DNA of 7,170 bases from Candidatus Bipolaricaulota bacterium (GCA_027021605.1 JALUUA010000258.1:1-7170); one strand, 5' to 3'; shown: positions 1-5,146, numbered from the stretch's first letter. Made by a program: numbers and translations. Notes: generated by a model not told the origin, from the sequence alone.

Positions 1-311
1 TTAGCGACCCCCAGGAGGCGATTCGGCTCTACCGGCAGCGGGCGTGGATCGACGAGATGTTTCGAGATTGGAAACAGCACTTCCGCCTGGAGGAGAGCCG
101 GGTCTCGACAGTGGAGCGGCTGGAGCGGCTGTTGGCAGTCCTGGTGATCGCGTATTGGGTGTTGGCCTGGGTAGGGCTCTTTGCGGTGGGACCTCCGTTT
201 GTGAGGCAAGTGATCTCGTGGGGGAGGGCGAGTTTCGTGTTTTTGGCGCGGGAGTACCTGAGGAGCCACGATCCTCCCCCGAGGACTCTCGTTCGGAAGG
301 GGGTGAGCTAA
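1..311 (+). CDS. IS4-type transposase, C-terminal fragment (5' end outside window)
   Basis: The reading frame is open from the window edge (first full codon at base 3) to the TAA at 309-311, so only the last 102 residues are visible. The fragment carries a signature close to the IS4-family Y-x2-R-x3-E-x6-K motif: Tyr, Arg and Lys are in place within YRQRAWIDEMFRDWK, but the residue at the Glu position is Asp (the next residue is Glu). A hydrophobic stretch (LLAVLVIAYWVLAWVGLFAV) follows, as usual for the C-terminal part of DDE transposases, then a basic tail. Role by family: cut-and-paste movement of its own insertion sequence. Codon choice (TTG leucine, AGG arginine, many T/G-ending codons) differs from the C-ending codons of the sdh and rtcA genes, which fits foreign origin. 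Whether the gene is intact upstream cannot be seen. An internal ATG at 57 would give an 84-residue ORF but would cut the motif, so it is not the real start. Confidence 0.8.
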   Translation, partial: SDPQEAIRLYRQRAWIDEMFRDWKQHFRLEESRVSTVERLERLLAVLVIAYWVLAWVGLFAVGPPFVRQVISWGRASFVFLAREYLRSHDPPPRTLVRKGVS

Positions 312-341
312 AACTGGGTACGTCTCAGCCCGTCCCAGTTT
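311..341. terminator. Stem-loop just after the transposase (terminator or IS-end structure)
   Basis: AAACTGGG at 311-318 pairs with CCCAGTTT at 334-341. ACG (320-322) pairs with CGT (331-333) inside it, with one bulged T at 319 and an 8-nt loop (323-330), giving an 11-bp stem. It begins at the last base of the transposase stop codon. There is no U-tract on the + strand side (TTTGG follows). On the minus strand the stem ends in TTTTAG, so it could stop transcription from the right better than from the left. It may instead lie in the right-hand end of the insertion sequence; without the left end the terminal repeat cannot be confirmed. Confidence 0.5.
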
Positions 342-368
342 GGCCGGGCCCCGCGCGTCGAGTAGACT
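340..368 (+). promoter_or_regulatory. Candidate sigma70-type promoter for the SDR gene
   Basis: TTGGCC (340-345), a 17-bp spacer and TAGACT (363-368) form a reasonable -35/-10 pair, placing the transcription start about 25 bases ahead of the ATG at 400. The -35 element overlaps the right arm of the preceding stem-loop. This is a pattern match only. Confidence 0.4.
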
Positions 369-383
369 GAGGGAAACCTCGAG

Positions 384-393
384 AGGGAGGAGG
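384..393 (+). promoter_or_regulatory. Ribosome binding site deciding the SDR start
   Basis: AGGGAGGAGG ends 6 bases before the ATG at 400. This favours that start over the in-frame ATG-less extension upstream that begins around 340, and the protein then begins right at the first Rossmann strand. Confidence 0.8.
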
Positions 394-399
394 CCCACG

Positions 400-1191
400 A
401 TGGATCTCGGACTGCAAGGTCGGGTGGCGGTGGTCGCCGCGGCCAGCCGCGGCCTGGGACGGGCTACCGCAGAGCGCCTCGCTCAAGAGGGCATGAACGT
501 TGCGATCTGCGCCCGCAACACAGAACTCCTGCAGAGGGCTGCCGAGGAGATCCAAAACGCCACGGGCGCGGAGGTCCTCGCCGTCCCCGCGGACGTCTCG
601 AACCCGGAGGACGTCCGCAGGCTGATCGCCGAGACCCGGGAGCGCTTTGGCCGGCTCGACGTGTTGGTGACCAACGCGGGCGGCCCGCCGCCCGGCAACT
701 TCTTCGATGTCTCCGACGGCCAGTGGGAAGCGGCGTTTCGCCTGACGCTCATGAGCGTGGTGTGGCTCTGTCGCGAGGCCGTTCCCCTCATGAAGGAACA
801 GCGGTGGGGTCGGATCGTGAACATCACCTCCGTCAGCGTCAAGCAGCCGCTGGACAACCTGCTGCTCTCCAACTCGCTGCGGCTGGCCGTCATCGGCCTG
901 GCGAAGAGCCTGGCCCGGGAGCTGGCCCCCTATAACATCACCGTCAACAGCGTCTGTCCGGGTCCCATCGCCACGGAGCGCATGGAGCAGCTCCTCCAAG
1001 CGCAGGCCCAGATGCGGGGCATCACCCCCGAGGAGGCCAAGGCCGCCTGGACCCGGGAGATCCCGCTCGGGCGCCTCGGGCAGCCCCAAGAGCTGGCGGA
1101 CGCGATCGCCTTCTTGGCCTCGGAAAACGCCGCCTTCATCACGGGATCCGCCCTCCAGGTGGACGGCGGGATGGTGAAGTTCGTGCTCTAA
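400..1191 (+). CDS. SDR-family oxidoreductase-like protein with altered active site
   Basis: A 263-residue protein, the normal size of classical short-chain dehydrogenases/reductases, which are NAD(P)-dependent Rossmann-fold cytosolic enzymes. Visible landmarks: beta1 and a glycine-rich turn at 13-20, reading AAASRGLG rather than TGxxxGxG (Thr and first Gly are Ala); D65 after beta3; TNAG at 91-94; the catalytic-type Ser in NITS (S144); PG at 187-188; and the C-terminal TGSALQVDGG. The Tyr-x3-Lys pair is absent: aligned on the AVIGL helix, Ser157 and Arg161 occupy the Tyr and Lys positions (LLLSNSLRLAV). I recall a conserved BKR-like SDR subgroup (the one CDD describes as lacking a perfect NAD motif and catalytic tetrad) with SNxxR here, so this is probably a family trait and not decay. 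Substrate unknown; a 3-oxoacyl-ACP reductase label would be an over-call. It is the first gene of a possible SDR-brnT-brnA-rtcA unit. Confidence 0.88.
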   Translation: MDLGLQGRVAVVAAASRGLGRATAERLAQEGMNVAICARNTELLQRAAEEIQNATGAEVLAVPADVSNPEDVRRLIAETRERFGRLDVLVTNAGGPPPGNFFDVSDGQWEAAFRLTLMSVVWLCREAVPLMKEQRWGRIVNITSVSVKQPLDNLLLSNSLRLAVIGLAKSLARELAPYNITVNSVCPGPIATERMEQLLQAQAQMRGITPEEAKAAWTREIPLGRLGQPQELADAIAFLASENAAFITGSALQVDGGMVKFVL

Positions 1192-1208
1192 CTCTAAGCC
1201 GTTTGGGC

Positions 1209-1496
1209 ATGGCCCCTCGCGTCCTCCGCATTCACGAGCTGGAGTGGGACGAGCGCAATGTGCACCACATCGCACGACACGAAGTGACCCCCCAAGAAGC
1301 CGAGGAGGTGTGCTTTAGCCCGCGATCGCTTGCGTTTCGCAGAGGGGATCGGTACGTCGTCCTGGGGCGAACGGCTGCCGGGCGGTATCTCCTAGTGGTC
1401 CTCGTGAAAAGGGGCCGGGGACGCGGTAGAGTGCTGACGGCGCGCGAGATGAATCGGGCCGAGCGACGCCGCTATCGAAGGGAGGTCGGGGGATGA
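1209..1496 (+). CDS. brnT: BrnT-family ribonuclease toxin
   Basis: 95 residues from the ATG at 1209 (an in-frame TTG at 1203 would add two residues; neither has a clear Shine-Dalgarno, so translation may be coupled to the SDR stop 17 bases upstream). Family landmarks: the N-terminal LEWDERN...HI.RHEVTPQEAEEV block (residues 11-34), the central strand pair RYVVLGRT..GRYLLVVL (48-65), and the C-terminal RVLTAREMNRAERRRYRR (74-91), all characteristic of BrnT/DUF497. Family knowledge: small RelE-like-fold RNases that inhibit translation until bound by a ribbon-helix-helix antitoxin encoded directly downstream. That is exactly the context here, since its TGA overlaps the antitoxin ATG. The protein is strongly Arg-rich (RGRGRGR at 68-74), fitting RNA contact. 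Toxin-first order is usual for this family and the reverse of most type II pairs. Cleavage activity is inferred from the family. Confidence 0.88.
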   Translation: MAPRVLRIHELEWDERNVHHIARHEVTPQEAEEVCFSPRSLAFRRGDRYVVLGRTAAGRYLLVVLVKRGRGRGRVLTAREMNRAERRRYRREVGG

Positions 1497-1792
1497 GCCC
1501 CAAAGGGAAGCGACAGCCGGTGGACTTCGATCGGATGACCGACGAAGAGTTCGCCCGTTTCTGGGAGGAGCACTCCTTCGCGGACTTCTGGGACGAGTTC
1601 GAGCGCGTGGAGGAGCCCGTCTTCGTCCGCCAGCCCAAGCGGGCGGTAACGCTACGATTGGAGGGGGAGCTGGTGGACCTCCTGAAGGCCCTGGCCCGGG
1701 AGAAGGGACTCACGCACACCGCGCTGGTGCGCATGTGGGTCCTGGAGCGCCTTCGCAAGGAGATGGCGGAGAGACAAAAGCAGACGTCCTGA
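1493..1792 (+). CDS. brnA: BrnA/CopG-type ribbon-helix-helix antitoxin
   Basis: 99 residues; the ATG at 1493-1495 overlaps the toxin's TGA (ATGA), with a good ribosome site (AAGGGAGGT, 1477-1485 region) just upstream inside brnT, so the pair is translationally coupled. Residues about 15-40 form an acidic, aromatic segment (MTDEEFARFW, then FADFWDEFE), typical of CopG antitoxins paired with BrnT-like toxins and probably part of the toxin-binding surface. Residues about 50-91 look like the beta-alpha-alpha ribbon-helix-helix: strand RAVTLRL (50-56), helix 1 GELVDLLKALAREKG (58-72), helix 2 HTALVRMWVLERLRKE (75-90). Family role: neutralises the toxin and represses its own operon as a dimer. In other BrnA proteins the DNA-binding end binds toxin dimers to form a tetramer; the stoichiometry here is not inferable. 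The operator was not identified. Confidence 0.85.
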   Translation: MSPKGKRQPVDFDRMTDEEFARFWEEHSFADFWDEFERVEEPVFVRQPKRAVTLRLEGELVDLLKALAREKGLTHTALVRMWVLERLRKEMAERQKQTS

Positions 1793-1808
1793 CGACACAA
1801 AACGAGGC

Positions 1809-2843
1809 ATGAGCGGCGACGCCATCGTCACCATCGACGGCGCCGAGGGCGGGGGGTCTGTGCTGCGCGTGGCCGTCGGGCTCGCGGTCGCGCTGCAGCG
1901 ACCCGTTCGGGTGGTGAACATCCGCGGAGCCCGCAAGGACCCCGGCCTCAAGGCCCAACACCTGGCGGGGCTCCTCGCGACGGCCGAGCTCTGCGACGCC
2001 CACGTCGAGGGCGCCCGCCTCGGCTCGCGGGAGGTTCTCTTCCTCCCCCAACGGATTCGGAAGCACAAGCTCCGGGTCGAGGTCCCCACGGCAGGAGCCG
2101 TGGGCCTGGTGCTCCAGCCCCTTCAGATCGCGTGCTTGGCCGCCGAGCACGACGTGGACGTCTTCATCGAGGGGGGCGGGACGTTCGGGAAGTGGGCCCC
2201 GCCCCTGCCCTATCTGCAACACGTCAACTTCGCGCTGCTGGCCCGGTTTGGGTACCCCGCGGAGGCGTTCGCCGAGCGCGAGGGCTTCTACCCCAAGGGG
2301 GGCGCGCGCGTGCGGGCCCGCTTCTTCCGCCCGCAGCTGCGAGGCCCCCTGACGCTGGAGGAGCGCGGGCCGCTCGAGGGGGTACAGGGCCTCTCGGTGG
2401 CCGCCCTCGGGCTCCGGGAGGCCCGGGTCGCCGAGCGCCAGGCCCAGGCCGCCTACGATCGCCTTCGAGAAGCCTTCCCCGACGTGGGGGTTCACATCGA
2501 GACCCGCTACGTGGACACGGCGTCGCTGGGTTCGGCGGTGGTGCTCTGGGCCCGCTACGGGCGGACGATCCTGGGGGCCGACGAGCTGGGCGAGCGCGGC
2601 GTGCGCGCGGAGACCGTGGGCCGAAGGGCCGCCGAGCGGCTCCGGGCCGAGATCGAGTCCGAGGCCACCCTCGACGTCCACATGGCGGATCAAGTGATCC
2701 CCTTCCTCGCGCTCTATGGGGGCTCGTTCCGCTGCCGGGAGATCACCGACCACGTCGCGATCAACCTGGAAGTGGTCGAGCGCCTGACGGGACGGCGCCC
2801 CGAGATCCAGGGCACCCGGATCGCGTTCGATCCCCCGCGGTAA
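1809..2843 (+). CDS. rtcA: RNA 3'-terminal phosphate cyclase
   Basis: 344 residues, the usual RtcA length. The enzyme converts an RNA 3'-phosphate to a 2',3'-cyclic phosphate using ATP through a covalent enzyme-His-AMP intermediate, and is linked to RNA repair with the ligase RtcB. Landmarks: DGAEGGGSVLR (10-20), RKDPGLKAQH (42-51), TAGAVGLVLQPL (94-105), GGGTFGKWAPP (122-132), FYPKGG (160-165), and HMADQ (291-295), whose His291 matches the nucleophile of the family. The GT..KWAPP and EREGFYPKGG forms resemble archaeal RtcA more than the E. coli type. Deviations: the family's EGGGQ is EGGGS (Ser17), and Pro134 stands where an Asp usually precedes the aromatic residue. The only start before beta1 is the ATG at 1809; GAGG sits just one base before it, so its ribosome site is poor. 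It lies 16 bp after brnA on the same strand. Its stop is 8 bp from the stop of the convergent kinase gene, leaving no room for a private terminator. Confidence 0.9.
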   Translation: MSGDAIVTIDGAEGGGSVLRVAVGLAVALQRPVRVVNIRGARKDPGLKAQHLAGLLATAELCDAHVEGARLGSREVLFLPQRIRKHKLRVEVPTAGAVGLVLQPLQIACLAAEHDVDVFIEGGGTFGKWAPPLPYLQHVNFALLARFGYPAEAFAEREGFYPKGGARVRARFFRPQLRGPLTLEERGPLEGVQGLSVAALGLREARVAERQAQAAYDRLREAFPDVGVHIETRYVDTASLGSAVVLWARYGRTILGADELGERGVRAETVGRRAAERLRAEIESEATLDVHMADQVIPFLALYGGSFRCREITDHVAINLEVVERLTGRRPEIQGTRIAFDPPR

Positions 2844-2851
2844 TTCCCTAC

Positions 2852-3766
2852 TCAGACATACCGCTGCAGCACCCGATCCACGCTCGGGCCGTAGCCCTCG
2901 CCGAAGAGGTTGAGGTGGACCAGCAGGGGGTAGAGCTGGTAGAGGGGCTTGCGCTCCTCGTAGCCCGGGTCCAGGGGCCAGACCTCGTTGTATCCCTCAT
3001 AGAACTCCGGCGGGAAACCCCCGAACAGCTCCGTGAACGCCAGCTCGATCTCGCGATCCCCGTAGTACACCGCGGGATCGATGAGCACGGCCTCGCCCCC
3101 GGACAGCAGGAAATTCCCGCCCCAGAGGTCCCCGTGGAGCAGCGAGGGTTTTACAATGGCATCGTCGATGACGTCGTCGAGGCGCTCCAACAGGCGCTCG
3201 AGCCGCTCGCGCCGCTTTGCGGGAAGCCGCCCCCCTTGGAGGGCCCGCTCCATCTGCGCCCCCAGGCGGTGCTCGCGGTAGAACTCCACCCACGAGCGCG
3301 TGGGGGTGTTGCGCTGGGGGAGGGAGCCGATGTAGTTGTCGTGGTCCAGACCGTAAAACCCCCAGGAACAGCGGTGCATCCGGGCTAACCTCCGTCCGAA
3401 CTCCCGCAGCACCTCGGGAGAACGGGACGAGTCGGGCTCGATCCACTCCAGGAGCAGAAAGGCGGGATGCTCCTCCGTGGCCTCCCCCACGCCGTAGACC
3501 TCGGGGACGCGCACGGTTTGCGTGCCTTTTAAGAGCGAAAGCCCTCGGGCTTCCACCTCGAAGAGCCGCGGAAGCGGGTTCGGGTTGTATTTGAGGAAGA
3601 GCCTGCGCCCGTCGCTCAGCGTAAGACAGGCCGCCTCGTTGATGTCCCCGCCCGATACGGGCCGCACGCCCGCGATGGACAGATCGGGGCCCCACAGCTC
3701 CTGAACTCGTCGAGAAAGGGCGTTCTGCAGTCCCCTGGGAAGCCCTGCGCTTGTGCCCGCGTTCAT
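2852..3766 (-). CDS. Fructosamine/ribulosamine kinase family protein
   Basis: 304 residues, normal for the FN3K (YniA) family, which phosphorylates ketoamine adducts on glycated amines so that they become unstable and fall off. Landmarks: the N-terminal lobe with SGGDINEA (38-45, nucleotide loop) and Lys59 in RRLFLKY (ATP-binding Lys); the hinge LLLEWI; HGDLWGGN (211-218) with catalytic Asp213 and Asn218; and IDP with metal-binding Asp230, followed by YYGDREIELA. The start ATG at 3766 is 18 bases after the phosphatase stop; the leader reads GAGCGAGAACGAGA with only a weak ribosome site, so coupling to the upstream phosphatase is likely. Bacterial members characterised elsewhere mostly prefer ribulosamines or erythrulosamines over fructosamines, and the phosphatase neighbour fits that. 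An aminoglycoside phosphotransferase is the main alternative by fold, but the HGDLWGGN and YYGDREIE motifs are those of FN3K. Confidence 0.9.
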   Translation of the reverse strand: MNAGTSAGLPRGLQNALSRRVQELWGPDLSIAGVRPVSGGDINEAACLTLSDGRRLFLKYNPNPLPRLFEVEARGLSLLKGTQTVRVPEVYGVGEATEEHPAFLLLEWIEPDSSRSPEVLREFGRRLARMHRCSWGFYGLDHDNYIGSLPQRNTPTRSWVEFYREHRLGAQMERALQGGRLPAKRRERLERLLERLDDVIDDAIVKPSLLHGDLWGGNFLLSGGEAVLIDPAVYYGDREIELAFTELFGGFPPEFYEGYNEVWPLDPGYEERKPLYQLYPLLVHLNLFGEGYGPSVDRVLQRYV

Positions 3767-3784
3767 TCTCGTTCTCGCTCAGGG

Positions 3785-4270
3785 TCAGGACGGGGAAGCG
3801 GGGGGCGGCACCACGCCGAGGCGGCCTTTTACGTGCTGAAGCAGCCCGCGACAGCCCGCCTCCACCTGGCGGTAGGTCCACTCGAAGTCGCCCGTGTAGT
3901 ACGGGTCGTGAACGTCCTTCTCGGGCGCTTTGGCGAAGTCCATCAGCAGGTGGGCCTTCCCCCGCGCTTCGGGGGACAGAGTCAAGATCTCATCGAGGTT
4001 GGAGCGGTCCATGGCCACGATGAGGTCGTACCGCGCGAGGTCTTGGGCGGTGAGCTGCCGGGCCCGCTTCCCGTCCAAGGAGAAGCCGTACTGCCGGGCC
4101 AGCCGCCGCACGCCGGGGTGGGGCGGCTCCCCGACGTGGTAGTCGGACGTCCCCGCGGAGTCAACTTCCACGCGGCCTTCCAGGCCCTCGCGGCGCAGCA
4201 TCTCGCGGAAGAGCCCCTCGGCCAGCGGCGAACGGCAGATGTTCCCCAGACAAACAAAAAGGACCTTCAA
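3785..4270 (-). CDS. Low-molecular-weight protein-tyrosine-phosphatase family protein
   Basis: 161 residues, typical size. The N-terminal P-loop CLGNICRS (Cys7 nucleophile, Arg13, Ser14) and the acid motif DPYYTG (Asp122 general acid) are both intact, together with SAGT (38-41) and the MDRSN segment (87-91), so it should be an active Cys-dependent phosphatase. The gene begins with TTG at 4270: an ATG is absent, the frame begins exactly at KVLFVCLGN as in relatives, and GGAGGAGGGG (4290-4281) lies 10 bases upstream. It is the first gene of an operon with the FN3K-type kinase. Mammalian LMW-PTP-A has been reported to act on ribulosamine-5-phosphates, so this copy may dephosphorylate sugar-phosphate adducts or free sugar phosphates instead of, or as well as, phosphotyrosine. 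An ArsC-like arsenate reductase role is unlikely, as I see no conserved redox Cys pair. Confidence 0.9.
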   Translation of the reverse strand: MKVLFVCLGNICRSPLAEGLFREMLRREGLEGRVEVDSAGTSDYHVGEPPHPGVRRLARQYGFSLDGKRARQLTAQDLARYDLIVAMDRSNLDEILTLSPEARGKAHLLMDFAKAPEKDVHDPYYTGDFEWTYRQVEAGCRGLLQHVKGRLGVVPPPASPS

Positions 4271-4280
4271 CTCAGGTCAA

Positions 4281-4290
4281 CCCCTCCTCC
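4281..4290 (-). promoter_or_regulatory. Ribosome binding site supporting the TTG start of the phosphatase
   Basis: Read on the minus strand this is GGAGGAGGGG, ending 10 bases before TTG. A nearer TTG (4280-4278) meets a stop two codons later, so the TTG at 4270 is the start. Confidence 0.75.
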
Positions 4291-4302
4291 CGCTCAGCCC
4301 AA

Positions 4303-4342
4303 GTCCCGGCGCAGGGGAACCGGCGTCCTTGCCGGGACGCCG
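4303..4342. repeat. Two mutually exclusive hairpins in the divergent intergenic region
   Basis: CGGCGTCC (4321-4328) pairs perfectly with GGACGCCG (4335-4342) around a 6-nt loop. Alternatively, GTCCCGGC (4303-4310) pairs perfectly with GCCGGGAC (4331-4338) around a 20-nt loop. The two 8-bp stems share bases 4331-4338 and cannot form together. On the minus strand both would fall in the phosphatase leader, upstream of its ribosome site. Neither is followed by a T-run on either strand. It could be a leader switch, a protein operator or a REP-like palindrome. Confidence 0.5.
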
Positions 4343-4358
4343 TGGGAGGCTTTAGGAT
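4329..4358 (+). promoter_or_regulatory. Candidate promoter for the secreted-protein gene, possibly leaderless
   Basis: TTGCCG (4329-4334), an 18-bp spacer and TAGGAT (4353-4358) lie so that transcription would start within a few bases of the ATG at 4371. That ATG has no Shine-Dalgarno, so a leaderless or near-leaderless mRNA is plausible. Its -10 box overlaps the -10 box of the opposing promoter. Confidence 0.35.
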
Positions 4359-4382
4359 AGCCGAGATGCCATGATCCTTCAA
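4354..4382 (-). promoter_or_regulatory. Candidate sigma70-type promoter for the phosphatase-kinase operon
   Basis: On the minus strand, TTGAAG (4382-4377), a 17-bp spacer and TATCCT (4359-4354) are a better match to consensus than the opposing + strand candidate. The transcript would have a leader of about 75-80 nt that contains the competing hairpins. The -35 box lies inside the first codons of the divergent gene. Confidence 0.45.
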
Positions 4383-4955
4383 CCGAGCGAGTGCCCTTGT
4401 GCTTCCCCTTGCGCTGCCGGGAGGAGCGGGAGCGAAGGGGCCATCCGGAGGCTGTGGATCGTCGGAGCCCTCCTGCTCGGGGTCGGGCTGGGGTTCCCCG
4501 CGCGGGCGCAGCCGTTGGGGATGGCCCTCGGGGCCTTCGGGGGGATGGGCTACGACTACGAGGAGGGAAGGCCCCGGTGGGTCGGGGGAGGCTTTGTGGA
4601 GGCGGGACCGCACGACGGGGTCCAGGTGCGCATCGGCGCGGCCCTGATCCGCCCCTCGGACGGGGTGATCCTGCGCTTGGAGACCCTGATGCTGGCGAAC
4701 GTTCACCTGGGCGCTTGGGTCTTCCTGGGGGGCGGCCTGGGGGTGGACCGCGCCATGGGGGCCGACGGCGCCGAGATGCGCTTCCCCCTGTTCGCCGCGG
4801 CGGGGCTCAAGACCCGCCCCCTGCCGGGCATGCCCTGGCGCTTCTTCGTCGAGGGCCGGGTCTCGCTCCCGCTGCCCCTTCTGGGGCCCCCCTCGGAGCC
4901 GGGGGAGCGCCCCCTCGGGATCCAGTTCTCCGCCGGGGCGCTGCTGAGCTTCTGA
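4371..4955 (+). CDS. Secreted or outer-membrane-like protein of unknown family
   Basis: 194 residues; I do not recognise the family. Residues 25-46 form a good Sec signal peptide (basic IRRLW, hydrophobic IVGALLLGVGLGF, then ARA), with likely cleavage after Ala46 before QPLG. The mature part is Gly-rich and alternates polar and nonpolar residues in several stretches (VQVRIGAALI, VHLGAWVFLGGG, WRFFVEGRVSLPLP, GIQFSAGALLSF). It ends in Phe, a pattern expected of a small outer-membrane beta-barrel with a C-terminal assembly signal; that is inference. The only ATG/GTG/TTG in frame is at 4371, which leaves an odd 24-residue extension with three Cys (8, 10, 14) and no ribosome site. Initiation may be leaderless, or at a non-standard codon nearer the signal peptide. 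It is divergent from the phosphatase operon and separated from sdhC by 203 bp, so it is probably transcribed alone. Confidence 0.7.
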   Translation: MILQPSECPCASPCAAGRSGSEGAIRRLWIVGALLLGVGLGFPARAQPLGMALGAFGGMGYDYEEGRPRWVGGGFVEAGPHDGVQVRIGAALIRPSDGVILRLETLMLANVHLGAWVFLGGGLGVDRAMGADGAEMRFPLFAAAGLKTRPLPGMPWRFFVEGRVSLPLPLLGPPSEPGERPLGIQFSAGALLSF

Positions 4956-4969
4956 GCGTCTCCGGACGC
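4956..4969 (+). terminator. Short GC hairpin directly after the secreted-protein stop
   Basis: GCGTC, a TCCG loop and GACGC form a 5-bp stem starting at the first base after the TGA (4953-4955). No T-run follows, only a C-rich tract, so it is at most a weak or factor-dependent terminator. The rest of 4970-5041 shows only a repeated GGGGCG (5010-5015, 5020-5025), with nothing else I can name. Confidence 0.3.
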
Positions 4970-5041
4970 CCGCTCCCGCCGCTTTGGGGGTTCGCCCGCA
5001 GCCGGGTACGGGGCGATAAGGGGCGGAGCTGACCTGCGTCA

Positions 5042-5071
5042 TTGTCCCCTCCCCCCGTGGGCCGTTATGCT
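5042..5071 (+). promoter_or_regulatory. sdhC: Candidate sigma70-type promoter for the sdh operon
   Basis: TTGTCC (5042-5047), an 18-bp spacer and TATGCT (5066-5071) form the best promoter-like pair ahead of sdhC. The transcript would start near 5078, giving a leader of about 80 nt before the ATG at 5159. I see no recognisable riboswitch in that leader. Confidence 0.5.
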
Positions 5072-5146
5072 GTAAGCTTATCGGCGGGCCTCGCCGAGGG
5101 ATCCGGCGGCCCCCTAAAGCCAAGGCACCCTGCACCATCAAACCGG

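Noticed and set aside
400..1191. Naming the SDR gene fabG
   Set aside because: The Tyr/Lys catalytic pair is missing and there is no fatty-acid synthesis context.
325..1275. Long open frame on the minus strand opposite the SDR gene
   Set aside because: It is a mirror of a GC-rich coding frame: Arg/Gly/Pro/His-rich, no family motif, no ribosome site, while the + strand encodes a clear SDR.
1710..2753. 347-codon minus-strand frame opposite brnA and rtcA
   Set aside because: The opposite strand holds complete rtcA motifs; this frame has low-complexity composition and no recognisable domain.
2844..2851. Shared bidirectional terminator between rtcA and the convergent kinase gene
   Set aside because: Only 8 bp separate the stops and no inverted repeat with T-runs was seen around them.
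2132..3388. 418-codon + strand frame spanning the 3' end of rtcA and the kinase gene
   Set aside because: It runs out of frame through rtcA and antisense to the kinase; its composition is Arg/Gly/Pro-rich with no domain. The long length is due to high GC lacking stop codons.
4272..5141. Minus-strand frame across the divergent promoter region and secreted-protein gene
   Set aside because: No motif and no ribosome site; it overlaps a + strand gene with a clear signal peptide.
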